Positions 1 through 8,125 of a stretch of DNA of 64,000 nucleotides are shown here, piece by piece. Positions within the stretch are counted from its first letter, which is position 1, and the number at the start of each line of letters is the position of its first letter. Position numbers and translations under genes: made by a program. Under the pieces are notes generated by a model. That model made no database searches and was not told the DNA's origin. It saw nothing but the letters and a program-made list of their open reading frames with translations. This DNA is from Planococcus chinensis (GTDB taxonomy: Bacteria; Bacillota; Bacilli; Bacillales_A; Planococcaceae), in the NCBI RefSeq assembly GCF_020071995.1, contig NZ_JABWTK010000003.1, positions 62,001-126,000 on the forward strand. Direction: 5' to 3'.

Positions 1-191
1 TTCCTGAACCCCGGTTGTCTATTCCGCCACTTTGTTACATAAATAACATGATAAATTTATGAATAAAATTGTATGATTAACGAAATGCTTGCAAGAGGGT
101 AGATTTGCAAAGCCCCGCGACAAATAGTATGTTAAAGAAAGATGATAAGCGACGAAACAGAAAGAGGAATTGAGATGGGGAGGTTGTGGGA

Positions 192-1064
192 ATGGCTTTA
201 AAGGAAACAAAAAAAGCAGGAAGCTTTAAGAATTTTGATGACGCTGCTGAACACATTCTTCAAATGCTAAGCAAACAATTAAAGATCAACACCTTATTCA
301 TTGCCAAAAATGATGGACAGACAAATGAAATTGTCAAAGCGTTGAATGTTAAAGAGGAATTAGTGACTGCGGGAAACGCGTCTCCTTTGAGCCAAACTTT
401 TTGCAGTTTGAGCATCAACCACGGAAAAGAGCCCTTGATTATCGAAGATATTTCCCGCGAAGATCAATCGAATCAATTGGAAATCGCCTCCCGCTTTGGC
501 AACGGTTCGTTTATTGGCATCCCGATTCTTTACGAATCCGGAGAAGTGTACGGCACGATTTGCGGCATTGACCAAGTGCCTTTTGACTTTACAGAAGAAC
601 ATAGTCAAGCATTGGCGACGATGTCGTCGCTGCTGACGTATGTGCTGGAACTTGCCAAAGCAAATGAGCAAATTGAATCCCTCTCCTCTCCACTTGTACC
701 GGTCACCCGTGGAGTTGCCATTCTTCCCGTCATCGGTGAAGTGACAGCAGGGCGGGCACAGACCATTATCAATCATGTGCTGGAAAAGTGCGGAGATGCC
801 GAACTGGATTATTTGATCGTCGACGTATCCGGTGTTTCTCAAATCAATTCGGTAGTAGGCGAATACTTATTAAAGCTTGTCAGTATCCTGAAAATGGTTG
901 GGGTCACACCGGTGGTCACTGGAATTCAGCCTTTTATGGCTTTAAAAGTTCCACATTTTGCAAAAGCCTTACAAGGCGTCATGATTCAAGCAAATCTTGA
1001 AATGGCGTTAAAAGAACTTGGATTTGTGCTAATAAAAGAATGCCAGGAAAAATCGAGCCGATGA
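192..1064 (+). CDS. GAF-STAS (RsbR-like) stressosome-type sensor protein
   Basis: The N-terminal part (about residues 15-155) has the pattern of a GAF sensor domain and the C-terminal part (about 165-275) is a STAS domain with a DVSGV segment followed by Ile-Asn-Ser, where RsbR-family proteins carry a phosphorylatable Ser/Thr (near residue 220). RsbR paralogues in Bacillus feed environmental signals to sigma-B through the stressosome; here GAF replaces the usual non-haem globin. No rsbS, rsbT or kinase gene is adjacent, so the partner is not visible. ATG at 192 is preferred over the in-frame GTG at 186 because GGGGAGG at 177-183 is eight bases from the ATG but only two from the GTG. Confidence 0.8.
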   Translation: MALKETKKAGSFKNFDDAAEHILQMLSKQLKINTLFIAKNDGQTNEIVKALNVKEELVTAGNASPLSQTFCSLSINHGKEPLIIEDISREDQSNQLEIASRFGNGSFIGIPILYESGEVYGTICGIDQVPFDFTEEHSQALATMSSLLTYVLELAKANEQIESLSSPLVPVTRGVAILPVIGEVTAGRAQTIINHVLEKCGDAELDYLIVDVSGVSQINSVVGEYLLKLVSILKMVGVTPVVTGIQPFMALKVPHFAKALQGVMIQANLEMALKELGFVLIKECQEKSSR

Positions 1065-1083
1065 GAAATCCGGCTCGATTTTT
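1051..1083. terminator. Bidirectional intrinsic terminator
   Basis: Perfect 10-bp arms AATCGAGCCG and CGGCTCGATT around a 10-base loop, with A and T runs on either side. It overlaps the stop of the GAF-STAS gene and serves the convergent phosphoesterase gene too. Confidence 0.85.
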
Positions 1084-1582
1084 AGCTTTCTTTATCAAAA
1101 AATACATGCTTAAGCTCCCACGAATCGCCAATCTCCAACAAACCAAATGAATATTGAGGCTGTTTTCGCTTATCTGTAGGGGAACCGGGATTGAAAAGTG
1201 TAATGCCGTCCATTTTCCGCTTCACCGGGATATGGGAATGGCCAAAAACAATGATATCGACTTCGTCTTCGGCAAAAGCTTCATAGGCGCGCTGTTCAGT
1301 GGTTTTTCGGCTGCCGTCGCCGTGGATGACGCCAATTTTCAAATCTCCGAAGGCAAAAATCTTTTTCTTTCCAAAACGGTCCGCTATTCCCCAAGGGTCG
1401 ACGTTTCCGGTCACGCCATCAGTTTCTGTATAAGCCGACAATTCGTAATATACATCAAGCGTCTGCCAATCGCCGGCATGAATGATGAAATCCGCGGATT
1501 GGCATTCCTCAACCAAACGCTGGGGGAGCTTTTTCGCCCGCACTGGAATATGGGTGTCCGACACAATCACAATTTTTTGCAT
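1082..1582 (-). CDS. YfcE/MJ0936-type metallophosphoesterase
   Basis: This is a calcineurin-like phosphoesterase. It shows the metal-binding series SDTH near the N-terminus, HAGD, GNVD, then HGDG and GHSH, and ends with NPGS, all in the order found in the small YfcE/MJ0936 phosphodiesterases. The family hydrolyses phosphodiesters with two metal ions; the physiological substrate is usually unknown. Length (166 residues) is normal. The start at 1582 follows GGAGG by seven bases; an in-frame start 21 bases upstream would place GGAGG inside the coding region. It stands alone between two convergent or divergent genes. Confidence 0.88.
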   Translation of the reverse strand: MQKIVIVSDTHIPVRAKKLPQRLVEECQSADFIIHAGDWQTLDVYYELSAYTETDGVTGNVDPWGIADRFGKKKIFAFGDLKIGVIHGDGSRKTTEQRAYEAFAEDEVDIIVFGHSHIPVKRKMDGITLFNPGSPTDKRKQPQYSFGLLEIGDSWELKHVFFDKES

Positions 1583-1738
1583 ATGCACGCCTCCATTCAT
1601 CAACTTTCTTCCACTTTAACAAAGTTTCGGGATGCCGTCCCGCTCCACTAAATTTGCTTTATAGCCGGAATGGTTATTCAACCGAAAAGCGGGGATAATA
1701 AATGAAAGCAAAAATCTGAGAAGAAGAGGAGGGAGAAC

Positions 1739-2269
1739 ATGGTTCAGGAACGCAAGATCTCTTGTTATATTGCCGCCAGTCTGGACGGCTATATCGCCAC
1801 AAAAGACGATTCGCTCGACTGGCTCTTTAAAGTGGAGATGGAAGGAGATGCCGGCTACGCCGAATACATGGAAACCATCGACACTGTAGTTATGGGACGG
1901 CGCACATACGATTGGGTCATGGAAATGGAAAAAGGGAAACCCCCGTATCCGGATAAAAAATGCTATGTGTTTTCAAATTCAAAAAGCGGCCAAGAAGGGC
2001 ACATCATCTTTATTAATGAAAATGTTAAGTCTTTTGTCGAAAGAGAAAGAGGGCTTCCAGGAAAAGACATTTGGGTAGTTGGGGGAAGTGCTCTTCTCCA
2101 CGATTTTCTAAAGGAAAAGCTGATCGATGAATTTATCATTTCGGTTGCCCCTACTTTGATTGGACAAGGCATTCCTCTTTTTCAGGAATTGGATTTCGAA
2201 ATGGAATTCACTTTGAAAAATGTCCGGCAATCCGGCCAGTTTGCGCAGCTGCACTTAATCCGCAAATGA
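1739..2269 (+). CDS. Dihydrofolate reductase-like (RibD C-terminal domain) protein
   Basis: The protein begins with the strand and ASLDGYIA motif typical of the RibD C-terminal/dihydrofolate reductase superfamily and has VVMGRRTYD and WVVGGSALL segments that form the NADPH site. B. subtilis YyaP and YwjB are of this type. It is likely a cytosolic NADPH-dependent reductase of unknown substrate. The 176-residue length fits the group. AGGAGGG precedes the ATG at a normal distance. The START-domain gene follows within 20 bases, so the two are probably co-transcribed. Confidence 0.82.
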   Translation: MVQERKISCYIAASLDGYIATKDDSLDWLFKVEMEGDAGYAEYMETIDTVVMGRRTYDWVMEMEKGKPPYPDKKCYVFSNSKSGQEGHIIFINENVKSFVERERGLPGKDIWVVGGSALLHDFLKEKLIDEFIISVAPTLIGQGIPLFQELDFEMEFTLKNVRQSGQFAQLHLIRK

Positions 2270-2284
2270 AAGGAAGAATTGAAC

Positions 2285-2761
2285 ATGGCGATGTTAAACC
2301 ATGATCCGGTCGTCAAAGCGGAAATGAATATAAGAAAACCGGTTGATGAAGTATTCGCGGCATTTATCGATCCCGAAAAAACAACGAAATTCTGGTTCAC
2401 CAAGAGCAGCGGAAAGCTGGAACTTGGCAAGCACATTCAATGGGATTGGGAAATGTACGGAGTCTCCACAAACGTCTATGTAAAACAGCTGGAAGAAAAC
2501 AAGCGCATTGTGATTGAATGGGAAGAGCCTTACGGCTATTCAATAGTAGAATGGACGTTTACTCCGAGAAACGACCAAGAAACTTTTGTGTCAATCACCA
2601 ATACGGGGTTTCAAGGCGAGGGCGATGAAATGGTGGCACAAGCCCTCGATTCCATGGAAGGATTTACAATCGTGCTATGCGGCTTGAAAGCCTATTTGGA
2701 GCATGGCATCTCTCTAAATTTGATTGCAGATAAAGCGCCGGATGCCCATGCCAATCCATAA
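2285..2761 (+). CDS. SRPBCC/AHSA1-type START-domain protein
   Basis: A helix-grip fold protein of the AHSA1 (Hsp90 ATPase activator homologue) group is indicated by the opening pattern with IRKPVDEVFAAFIDPE, then TKFWFT, the WDWEMYG strand and the long C-terminal helix with DSMEGFTIVLCGLKAYLE. Members bind hydrophobic ligands or modulate small-molecule metabolism; no specific role can be read here. The ATG at 2285 is chosen over TTG at 2279 because AGGAAG ends eight bases before the ATG. It forms a two-gene unit with the reductase-like gene upstream. Confidence 0.8.
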   Translation: MAMLNHDPVVKAEMNIRKPVDEVFAAFIDPEKTTKFWFTKSSGKLELGKHIQWDWEMYGVSTNVYVKQLEENKRIVIEWEEPYGYSIVEWTFTPRNDQETFVSITNTGFQGEGDEMVAQALDSMEGFTIVLCGLKAYLEHGISLNLIADKAPDAHANP

Positions 2762-2768
2762 TCTTTTT

Positions 2769-2792
2769 AAGGACCATTATTGGTCCTTTTTC
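2769..2792 (+). terminator. Intrinsic terminator
   Basis: Arms AAGGACCA and TGGTCCTT with a four-base loop, followed by a T-rich run. It closes the reductase/START-domain pair. Confidence 0.8.
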
Positions 2793-2805
2793 TATTTTTA
2801 CGCCC

Positions 2806-3177
2806 TTACTGGTTAAAAAGAATGGCTCTGGCTTTGGCGATCACATGATCCTGGTCGTCGTGGATGATGCAGTCTGCATGCGTAATATTGCGCCCTTCTT
2901 TTACAGCAAAAGCGCGGGCAGTTAAAAACTCGGATTTTGCTCCTTTAAGAAAAGTGACATTTAAATCGACGGTCACCACTTTTTGCTTGCCTTCTGCATC
3001 GGGCATTACTGTATTACAGAGCGCCACATCAGCGAGTGTAGCAATAATGCCGCCATGAATCACGCCTACACTGTTGACAAATAGCGGCTGGATGGGCAAC
3101 GTTACTTTCACGCTGTTTTCACTTATACGTTCGTAGGACATATCTAAAAATTCATCGAAAGGCTGTCGGATGAACAT
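2806..3177 (-). CDS. PaaI-type hotdog-fold thioesterase
   Basis: At 123 residues with the motif VIHGGIIATLADVALC this is a single-domain hotdog thioesterase of the PaaI/YbdB group, in which the HGG loop and the following acidic residue form the acyl-CoA site. The central strand VVTVDLNVTFLKGA is also typical. It probably hydrolyses small or aromatic acyl-CoA thioesters. GGGGAGG lies seven to eight bases upstream of the ATG. No acyl-CoA genes are adjacent; a second relative lies at 49269. Confidence 0.83.
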   Translation of the reverse strand: MFIRQPFDEFLDMSYERISENSVKVTLPIQPLFVNSVGVIHGGIIATLADVALCNTVMPDAEGKQKVVTVDLNVTFLKGAKSEFLTARAFAVKEGRNITHADCIIHDDQDHVIAKARAILFNQ

Positions 3178-3443
3178 CGCAATTCCTCCCCAAATAACAT
3201 GGTTTTTATTGTATTCGCCAATTTACCACTTGAACCCTTTTTCCTGGGTTCTTTTGGGCAAAATCCCGCAAAGATATAACACTTATTATGTAATTTTATT
3301 CCAAATAATTATTATGCAAGACTTTAGTACTTTTATTAATTGGAAATTAAGTAGGTATGAAGGGTTTAATTTTCAAACTTCGCCCTATATACTGAGGAAA
3401 GGAATTGTTTTTGGCAATTCCGGATAAAGGAAGGAGAGAAAGC

Positions 3444-4067
3444 ATGAAAAGTCTTAAAACTTTAGCATTCGGTTTGTTTGTAGTTCTGTTCCTGAGCTTT
3501 TCACAGGCAGAAGCAGAAGCGCATGCTCCAGATCTTCACTCAGGATCCAAAGGACAAGCAGTAACTGAACTGCAGACCAAACTGAAAAAACTCGGTTACT
3601 TCCATGTCACCCCAACAGGTTATTATGGTTCGATTACAGAAACAGCAGTAAGCCAGTTCCAGCGTGATTTCGGCGTCCCGGCAACAGGTTACACGGGAAC
3701 TTTGACTCGAAATAAAATGGAGCAAGTAGATATGATGGCACACGTAGTGCATGGAGAAGCAAGAGGCGAGGTTTACAAAGGGAAAGTGGCGGTAGCCGCT
3801 GTAATTTTGAACCGTATCGATTCGGGACATTTCCCCAACAGTACATACAATGTCATTTTCCAACGCAATGCATTTACCGCGGTCAATGACGGGCAGTACT
3901 GGTTGACGCCTGATGCTTCCGCTTACCAGGCAGTGCGTGACGCTTACCAAGGATGGGATCCAAGTGCCGGCGCCACGTATTATTACAATCCGGCTGGCGT
4001 TACGGATAAATGGATTTTCTCACGGACCGTCATTACAAAAATCGGCAAGCATTATTTCGCGAAGTAA
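3444..4067 (+). CDS. Secreted SleB-type cell wall hydrolase with peptidoglycan-binding domain
   Basis: A signal peptide (about residues 1-27, ending after AEAEA) is followed by a peptidoglycan-binding type 1 domain (about 33-90, with GxxVxxLQxxLxxLGY and GYYGSITETAVSQFQ) and a C-terminal hydrolase_2 domain beginning VVHGEARGE, whose glutamate is the expected catalytic residue of SleB/CwlJ lytic enzymes. SleB acts on spore cortex in spore formers, but this family also occurs as vegetative secreted hydrolases, and sporulation cannot be judged from this window. Start at 3444 follows AAGGAAGGAG; an upstream in-frame ATG at 3405 has no binding site. Confidence 0.87.
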   Translation: MKSLKTLAFGLFVVLFLSFSQAEAEAHAPDLHSGSKGQAVTELQTKLKKLGYFHVTPTGYYGSITETAVSQFQRDFGVPATGYTGTLTRNKMEQVDMMAHVVHGEARGEVYKGKVAVAAVILNRIDSGHFPNSTYNVIFQRNAFTAVNDGQYWLTPDASAYQAVRDAYQGWDPSAGATYYYNPAGVTDKWIFSRTVITKIGKHYFAK

Positions 4068-4070
4068 ACG

Positions 4071-4101
4071 AAAGCCTTGGAGTCTTCTCCAGGGCTTTTT
4101 A
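4071..4101 (+). terminator. Intrinsic terminator
   Basis: Arms AAAGCCTTGGAG and CTCCAGGGCTTT with a short loop followed by T residues, directly after the cell wall hydrolase stop. Confidence 0.8.
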
Positions 4102-4176
4102 TATTCATCGTGAAAGACATATAGAACTGCTGCTTCGTTTATAATGAAGGGGAAGCAAAAGAAAGGCGGAATAGAA

Positions 4177-4524
4177 ATGGCTGAATTACCGAACAATGAA
4201 TTGCCACCAAAAACATGCAGCATCGAGAAATTGGTGACGAATAAAAAAGATGTAGCAAAAGTGCTCGATGGTAGCAAAACGGCCACTCGGCGGAATGGCC
4301 GCTATGCGGATATCGGAGAAGTGATGGTGCTGGAAGGAAGCGAGTTTGTGGTAGAGCGCGTCTATGCACAAACGCTGGGTGAATTGACGGACGAACATGC
4401 ACGCCAGGAAGGATACGGCAGTGTGGAGGAATACAAACAATCCATCCTGAAATTTCATCCAGGCATGCCGTGGCTTCCACAAATGTCCGTTTGGGTCCAT
4501 GAGTTTGCACCGGTTGTGAACTAA
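4177..4524 (+). CDS. ASCH-domain (PUA-like fold) protein
   Basis: The segment KTATRRNGRYADIGEVMVLEG matches the start of ASCH domains, a PUA-like fold believed to bind RNA or modified nucleotides; the tail LGELTDEHARQEGYGSVEEY is also typical of this group. Several ASCH proteins are small nucleases or amidohydrolases, so the exact activity is open. The ATG at 4177 has AAAGGCGG seven bases upstream, while the in-frame ATG at 4144 has no binding site. The membrane protein gene starts three bases after its stop, so the two are probably translated from one transcript. Confidence 0.7.
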   Translation: MAELPNNELPPKTCSIEKLVTNKKDVAKVLDGSKTATRRNGRYADIGEVMVLEGSEFVVERVYAQTLGELTDEHARQEGYGSVEEYKQSILKFHPGMPWLPQMSVWVHEFAPVVN

Positions 4525-4527
4525 ACG

Positions 4528-4959
4528 ATGTATACAGTGATTCTGTTTCTACATGTCCTCAGTGCCGTTTCATCCATCGGTCCGTTCTTTGTGCTCGTCC
4601 CGTTGATCGAACGGATGAATGCTGCCTCTGAAGACGTGCTGCATGCCCATATCGCCACGTTCCGCTCAGCGGTCCGCCTCGTCAAACATGCTGGCCATGT
4701 GCTGGTAACGACAGGCGTGCTGCTGATTTGGCAAAGTTACTGGCAATGGACAACGCCGTGGATTGTGATGACGCTTGTCATCATGTTTGGATCCATTGTC
4801 TTTTTGGCCCGTGCATTCAAACCGGTTTTGAGAAAGTTCGAAGAACCGAGTGCTGACCGCCAAACGCTCATCCGAAAACTGCAGCGCTCCTTATGGATTT
4901 ATATTCTAATTTTATTGGCGATGTTGTGGCTGATGGTGGCAAAGCCGGAGTTATGGTAA
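4528..4959 (+). CDS. Small integral membrane protein (DUF2269-like)
   Basis: The 143-residue protein has four hydrophobic segments (about residues 1-25, 52-70, 75-95 and 122-140) and no catalytic motif I can name. The opening VILFLHVLSAVSSIGPFF resembles DUF2269 membrane proteins, whose function is unknown; the histidine in the first helix is conserved in that group. It starts just after the ASCH gene, so a shared transcript is likely. Confidence 0.6.
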   Translation: MYTVILFLHVLSAVSSIGPFFVLVPLIERMNAASEDVLHAHIATFRSAVRLVKHAGHVLVTTGVLLIWQSYWQWTTPWIVMTLVIMFGSIVFLARAFKPVLRKFEEPSADRQTLIRKLQRSLWIYILILLAMLWLMVAKPELW

Positions 4960-4965
4960 AAAGAT

Positions 4966-4998
4966 AAAAGGCTGTCGAGAAGTTCTCGACAGCCTTTT
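4966..4998. terminator. Bidirectional intrinsic terminator
   Basis: Perfect 15-bp arms AAAAGGCTGTCGAGA and TCTCGACAGCCTTTT around a three-base loop. It serves the ASCH/membrane pair on the plus strand and the sugar ABC operon on the minus strand. Confidence 0.9.
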
Positions 4999-5006
4999 TG
5001 AATAGA

Positions 5007-5816
5007 TTAGCCTTTGACGGCGCCTGCTGTCATGCCGGCAACGAAGAAGCGCTGCAGGAAAACGTAGGCGACCACCATCGGGGCAGAAGCGATAATGACA
5101 CCCGTGAAGAGCATCGGATAGTTTGTGGAATATTGCCCTTGGAATTCAAGCAAAGCGAGCGGCAAGGTCTTGTAGGCATTGTCTGTGATGAACAGCAACG
5201 GATAAAGCAAGTCGTTCCAATGCATCACGAACAGGAAAATGGCGGTTGCCGATAAGGACGGCAAGGACAAAGGAATCGCGACTTTTGTGAACATCTGCCA
5301 ATTTCCGGCGCCATCAATCGTCGAAGCCTCAAATAATTCTTTCGGCAAAGTTTTCATAAAACCAGTCAAAATGAATACGGCAATCGGCAAGGTTGTTGAA
5401 ACATTCACCAGAATCAAACCTACTAAACTATTGGTAAGATTCAAGTCAAGCATCAGCGAATAAAGCGGCACCATGATAACTTGCGCCGGTACCATCATGC
5501 CAAGCGTAAACAATGTAAACAAAATGTTCCCAAGCCAGCTGCTGAGGCGGGTAATGCCAAAAGCGATCATGGCAGCGAACAGCAGCGTGAAGGTTACGGA
5601 AAACAGCGTAACGATGACACTGTTCATGAAATAGCCGGCCATCGTCTGTTCCTGGAAAATGGCTACGTAATTATCAATGTTTATGCCGTCTGCAGGAAGC
5701 CCGAGTGGATTCGAAAACGTTTCTCTCAAAGTTTTCATCGAGGTCAAAACAACAACCAGCAACGGGATTAAGATAAGCAACGCATAAACGAGCAGAGAAA
5801 ATCTTCGGAAAAGCAA
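5007..5816 (-). CDS. Carbohydrate ABC transporter permease (MalG/MsmG type)
   Basis: This is a six-helix inner permease of the CUT1 sugar importer family. The EAA loop reads FEASTIDGAGNWQMFTKVAIP (about residues 180-200), the site that docks on the ATPase. The start is TTG at 5816, supported by AAAGGAGG eight bases upstream; no ATG fits. It is the last gene of a three-gene operon with the other permease and the binding protein. No ATPase gene follows, so a shared MsmK-type ATPase elsewhere is probably used. Confidence 0.9.
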   Translation of the reverse strand: MLFRRFSLLVYALLILIPLLVVVLTSMKTLRETFSNPLGLPADGINIDNYVAIFQEQTMAGYFMNSVIVTLFSVTFTLLFAAMIAFGITRLSSWLGNILFTLFTLGMMVPAQVIMVPLYSLMLDLNLTNSLVGLILVNVSTTLPIAVFILTGFMKTLPKELFEASTIDGAGNWQMFTKVAIPLSLPSLSATAIFLFVMHWNDLLYPLLFITDNAYKTLPLALLEFQGQYSTNYPMLFTGVIIASAPMVVAYVFLQRFFVAGMTAGAVKG

Positions 5817-5835
5817 GCTGTTTTCCTCCTTTCAA

Positions 5836-6711
5836 TTAATAGGAAACCCGATCCGAGCGCAATGCTTTGAATTGCAGGAACGTGATAATCGCTATGATGA
5901 TCATGAAAATAACGGAAATGGCACTTGCATAACCGAATTGATAATTTCTAAAAGCGATGTCGTAAATGTACGTAGCGATGATTTCGGTCGAATTGTTCGG
6001 ACCGCCGCCTGTCATCGCAAACACCAAATCGAACGCTTTAAACGATTGAATAGTAGTATAAGCGACAACAATCGTAGCGGAAGGGGCAAGCAACGGCCAC
6101 GTCACGGAACGGAACGTCTGCCACTTGGATGCTCCTTCAATTTTGGCTACTTCATACATTTCCTGCGGAATGGCTTGCAGACCGGCGACAAATACAATCA
6201 GCATTTGGCCTGCGTGGAACCACACTTGGGTAATGGCCAATGAATAAATCGCAATATTGGAGTTCCCCAGCCAGTTCTGCGCTAAAAAGCCAAGGCCGAT
6301 TCCTTCAAGTATTTGATTCAGGATGCCCAGCGACGGATCGTAGACGAATGCCCAGATAAATGCCACTGAAACGGACGACAGAATCGTCGGGAAGAAATAC
6401 AGAGCCCGCAGGAAAACCGTAGTCTTTGTATTCTTAATCAGAATCATGGCGAAGGCAAGTGCAACAAGCGTTTGGAAAACGACGACGACCAGCATGAATT
6501 TCAAGTTATTGCCGATCGTTTTCCTGAAAATCGAATCACCTGTAAACGCCCGTTCGAAATTATCGAATCCAATAAAGGCGAAAGCATCGCTAAAGCCATC
6601 CCAATCGGTGAAGGAATAGAACAAGGCACTTACAGTTGGATATAGAAAGAAAATACTGTACAGGACTAGGCCCGGCACAAAGAATAGAAAAATGGTTTTT
6701 GAGGTTTTCAT
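5836..6711 (-). CDS. Sugar ABC transporter permease (MalF/MsmF/UgpA type)
   Basis: The protein is a six-helix CUT1 permease with N-terminal hydrophobic segment FLFFVPGLVLYSIFFLYP and an EAA loop YEVAKIEGASKWQTFRSVTWP (about residues 190-210). It pairs with the second permease to form the membrane channel of a sugar or glycerol-phosphate-like importer. The gene starts four bases after the binding protein stop, and its ribosome site AGGGAATG lies inside the end of that gene, which indicates translational coupling. Confidence 0.9.
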   Translation of the reverse strand: MKTSKTIFLFFVPGLVLYSIFFLYPTVSALFYSFTDWDGFSDAFAFIGFDNFERAFTGDSIFRKTIGNNLKFMLVVVVFQTLVALAFAMILIKNTKTTVFLRALYFFPTILSSVSVAFIWAFVYDPSLGILNQILEGIGLGFLAQNWLGNSNIAIYSLAITQVWFHAGQMLIVFVAGLQAIPQEMYEVAKIEGASKWQTFRSVTWPLLAPSATIVVAYTTIQSFKAFDLVFAMTGGGPNNSTEIIATYIYDIAFRNYQFGYASAISVIFMIIIAIITFLQFKALRSDRVSY

Positions 6712-6715
6712 GACA

Positions 6716-7981
6716 TCATTCCCTGTTTTCGTCTACGATTTTCTGTGCAGCTTCTGCAGCTGCCATCGGATCTTCTCCGCCAAGTACGTTTTCAATCGAG
6801 CTGAGTACAGCATCTTCAACTTGTGCATTGGTGATTAAATAACGCGGCTGAAATCGGGTTTTTCTTTCATCAATCCAATAAGCTGTATTTTTCAAAGCTT
6901 CGGATTCATAGTTCACGTCTGTAATCGTCAAATGCTGGCCGGTTTCATTTGCATATTTAGAAGCTACTTCCGGCTGGCTCAAATAATCGATGAATTTCTT
7001 AGCTTGATCTTTTTTCTCAGAATTGCTGTTTACAGCAAGCATGAAAGTCGCTGTGTTGATGCCTTCATAGACTGCTTCGCTTTCTTCAACCGTAATCGGC
7101 GCAAGCAAGTCCAATTGAAGATCAGGATTCAATCCCAGCAGAGAAGCCATGTGGTAGGAGCCGGTTGCAAGCATGGCAGCTTCTTCGTTGGCTACCATAG
7201 ACATTGCGGCATCCTGGTTTGTACCTAAAGCGTTTTCCTGGATATACCCTTTTTGCTCAAGCAATTGGAAATCTTCGAGGGTTTTTACCCACCACTCGTT
7301 TGTCAGCTTTTCTTCACCACTTAAAAGTTTGGCGAAAATCTCTTCATCTGGTGCGTTGTTCATGACCATGCTGTTCATAAATTGGTTAGGGCCGATATCG
7401 GCGCCAGGGAAGGCGATAGGGGTGATGCCGTTTTCAAGAAGCGTATCACATAATGCCTGGAATTCAGACCAGCTTTTTGGCACTTCCAACCCGAGTTCTT
7501 CGAACATGCCTTTGTTGTAAATCGGCATATTGAATACCAACTGATACGGAAGAGCATATTGCTTGCCGTCAACTTGTCCGACACTAATTAAGTTTTCATC
7601 AAAATTAGAAACAAATTCTTCGCTGCTTAAATCTTCAAAAATGCCAGCTTCTTGAAGCGACTGGAATTGTGCTCCGGGGAATGAAGCAAAAACATCGCCC
7701 GTGGAACCTTCCTGCAGCATGCGTTGTGCAGTTCCGAGGTATTGGTCGGAAGGATAGATGTTCATTTCGACAGCAATATCCGGATTTTCTTTTTCAAATT
7801 CAGCAATAATTTCATCGAATACGGCTTTGTCTTCACCGCGCCAATGCATAAAGCTGATTTGTGTCTTGTCGCCGCTTTCGCCGCCGCTGTCATTGCTGCT
7901 GTTGCTTTCTCCGGCGCAACCTGAAAGAATCAAAATCAGCATGAGAAATCCAGCCATTAGAAACTTAAAATTTTTCGTCAT
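6716..7981 (-). CDS. Extracellular solute-binding lipoprotein of a sugar ABC importer
   Basis: The product is a family 1 (MalE-like) solute-binding protein. A lipoprotein signal with lipobox LSGC and an acidic/Ser-rich linker precede the mature domain, which begins ISFMHWRG and ends with the helical GGEDPMAAAEAAQKIVDENR tail typical of the family. Start at 7981 has GGGGAGG nine bases upstream; an in-frame start 21 codons earlier would bury the signal peptide. The sugar cannot be read from sequence: there is no glycosidase, kinase or LacI regulator nearby. First gene of the operon. Confidence 0.9.
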   Translation of the reverse strand: MTKNFKFLMAGFLMLILILSGCAGESNSSNDSGGESGDKTQISFMHWRGEDKAVFDEIIAEFEKENPDIAVEMNIYPSDQYLGTAQRMLQEGSTGDVFASFPGAQFQSLQEAGIFEDLSSEEFVSNFDENLISVGQVDGKQYALPYQLVFNMPIYNKGMFEELGLEVPKSWSEFQALCDTLLENGITPIAFPGADIGPNQFMNSMVMNNAPDEEIFAKLLSGEEKLTNEWWVKTLEDFQLLEQKGYIQENALGTNQDAAMSMVANEEAAMLATGSYHMASLLGLNPDLQLDLLAPITVEESEAVYEGINTATFMLAVNSNSEKKDQAKKFIDYLSQPEVASKYANETGQHLTITDVNYESEALKNTAYWIDERKTRFQPRYLITNAQVEDAVLSSIENVLGGEDPMAAAEAAQKIVDENRE

Positions 7982-8015
7982 TTCTGTATCCTCCCCTTTT
8001 ATAAGTAATAACTGC

Positions 8016-8054
8016 TTACTAATAGTTATACCGTAAAAATACAACTATGTACAA
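8016..8054 (-). promoter_or_regulatory. Promoter with overlapping inverted repeat, sugar ABC operon
   Basis: On the minus strand TTGTAC (8049-8054) and TATAAC (8025-8030) are separated by 18 bases. The -10 overlaps the near-dyad TTACTAATAGTTA (8016-8028), which differs at one base from a perfect dyad in the ribA promoter. Regulator unknown. Confidence 0.4.
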
Positions 8055-8090
8055 ACAATACTGAATTATCGAATATCAGCCGCTTTTTTA

Positions 8091-8119
8091 TTGACAAAGG
8101 GCAAAAATTCCAATAAGAT
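8091..8119 (+). promoter_or_regulatory. Sigma-A type promoter of the trp T-box leader
   Basis: A consensus TTGACA at 8091-8096, a 17-base spacer and TAAGAT at 8114-8119 lie just upstream of the T-box leader. Confidence 0.65.
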
Positions 8120-8125
8120 AGGTGC

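Noticed and set aside
75..102. GATTAA and GGGTAG 16 bases apart, read as a sigma-B promoter for the GAF-STAS gene
   Set aside because: The hexamers match the sigma-B elements only partly, and the 16-base spacing is longer than usual. The idea is drawn from the product's family, so I do not claim it.
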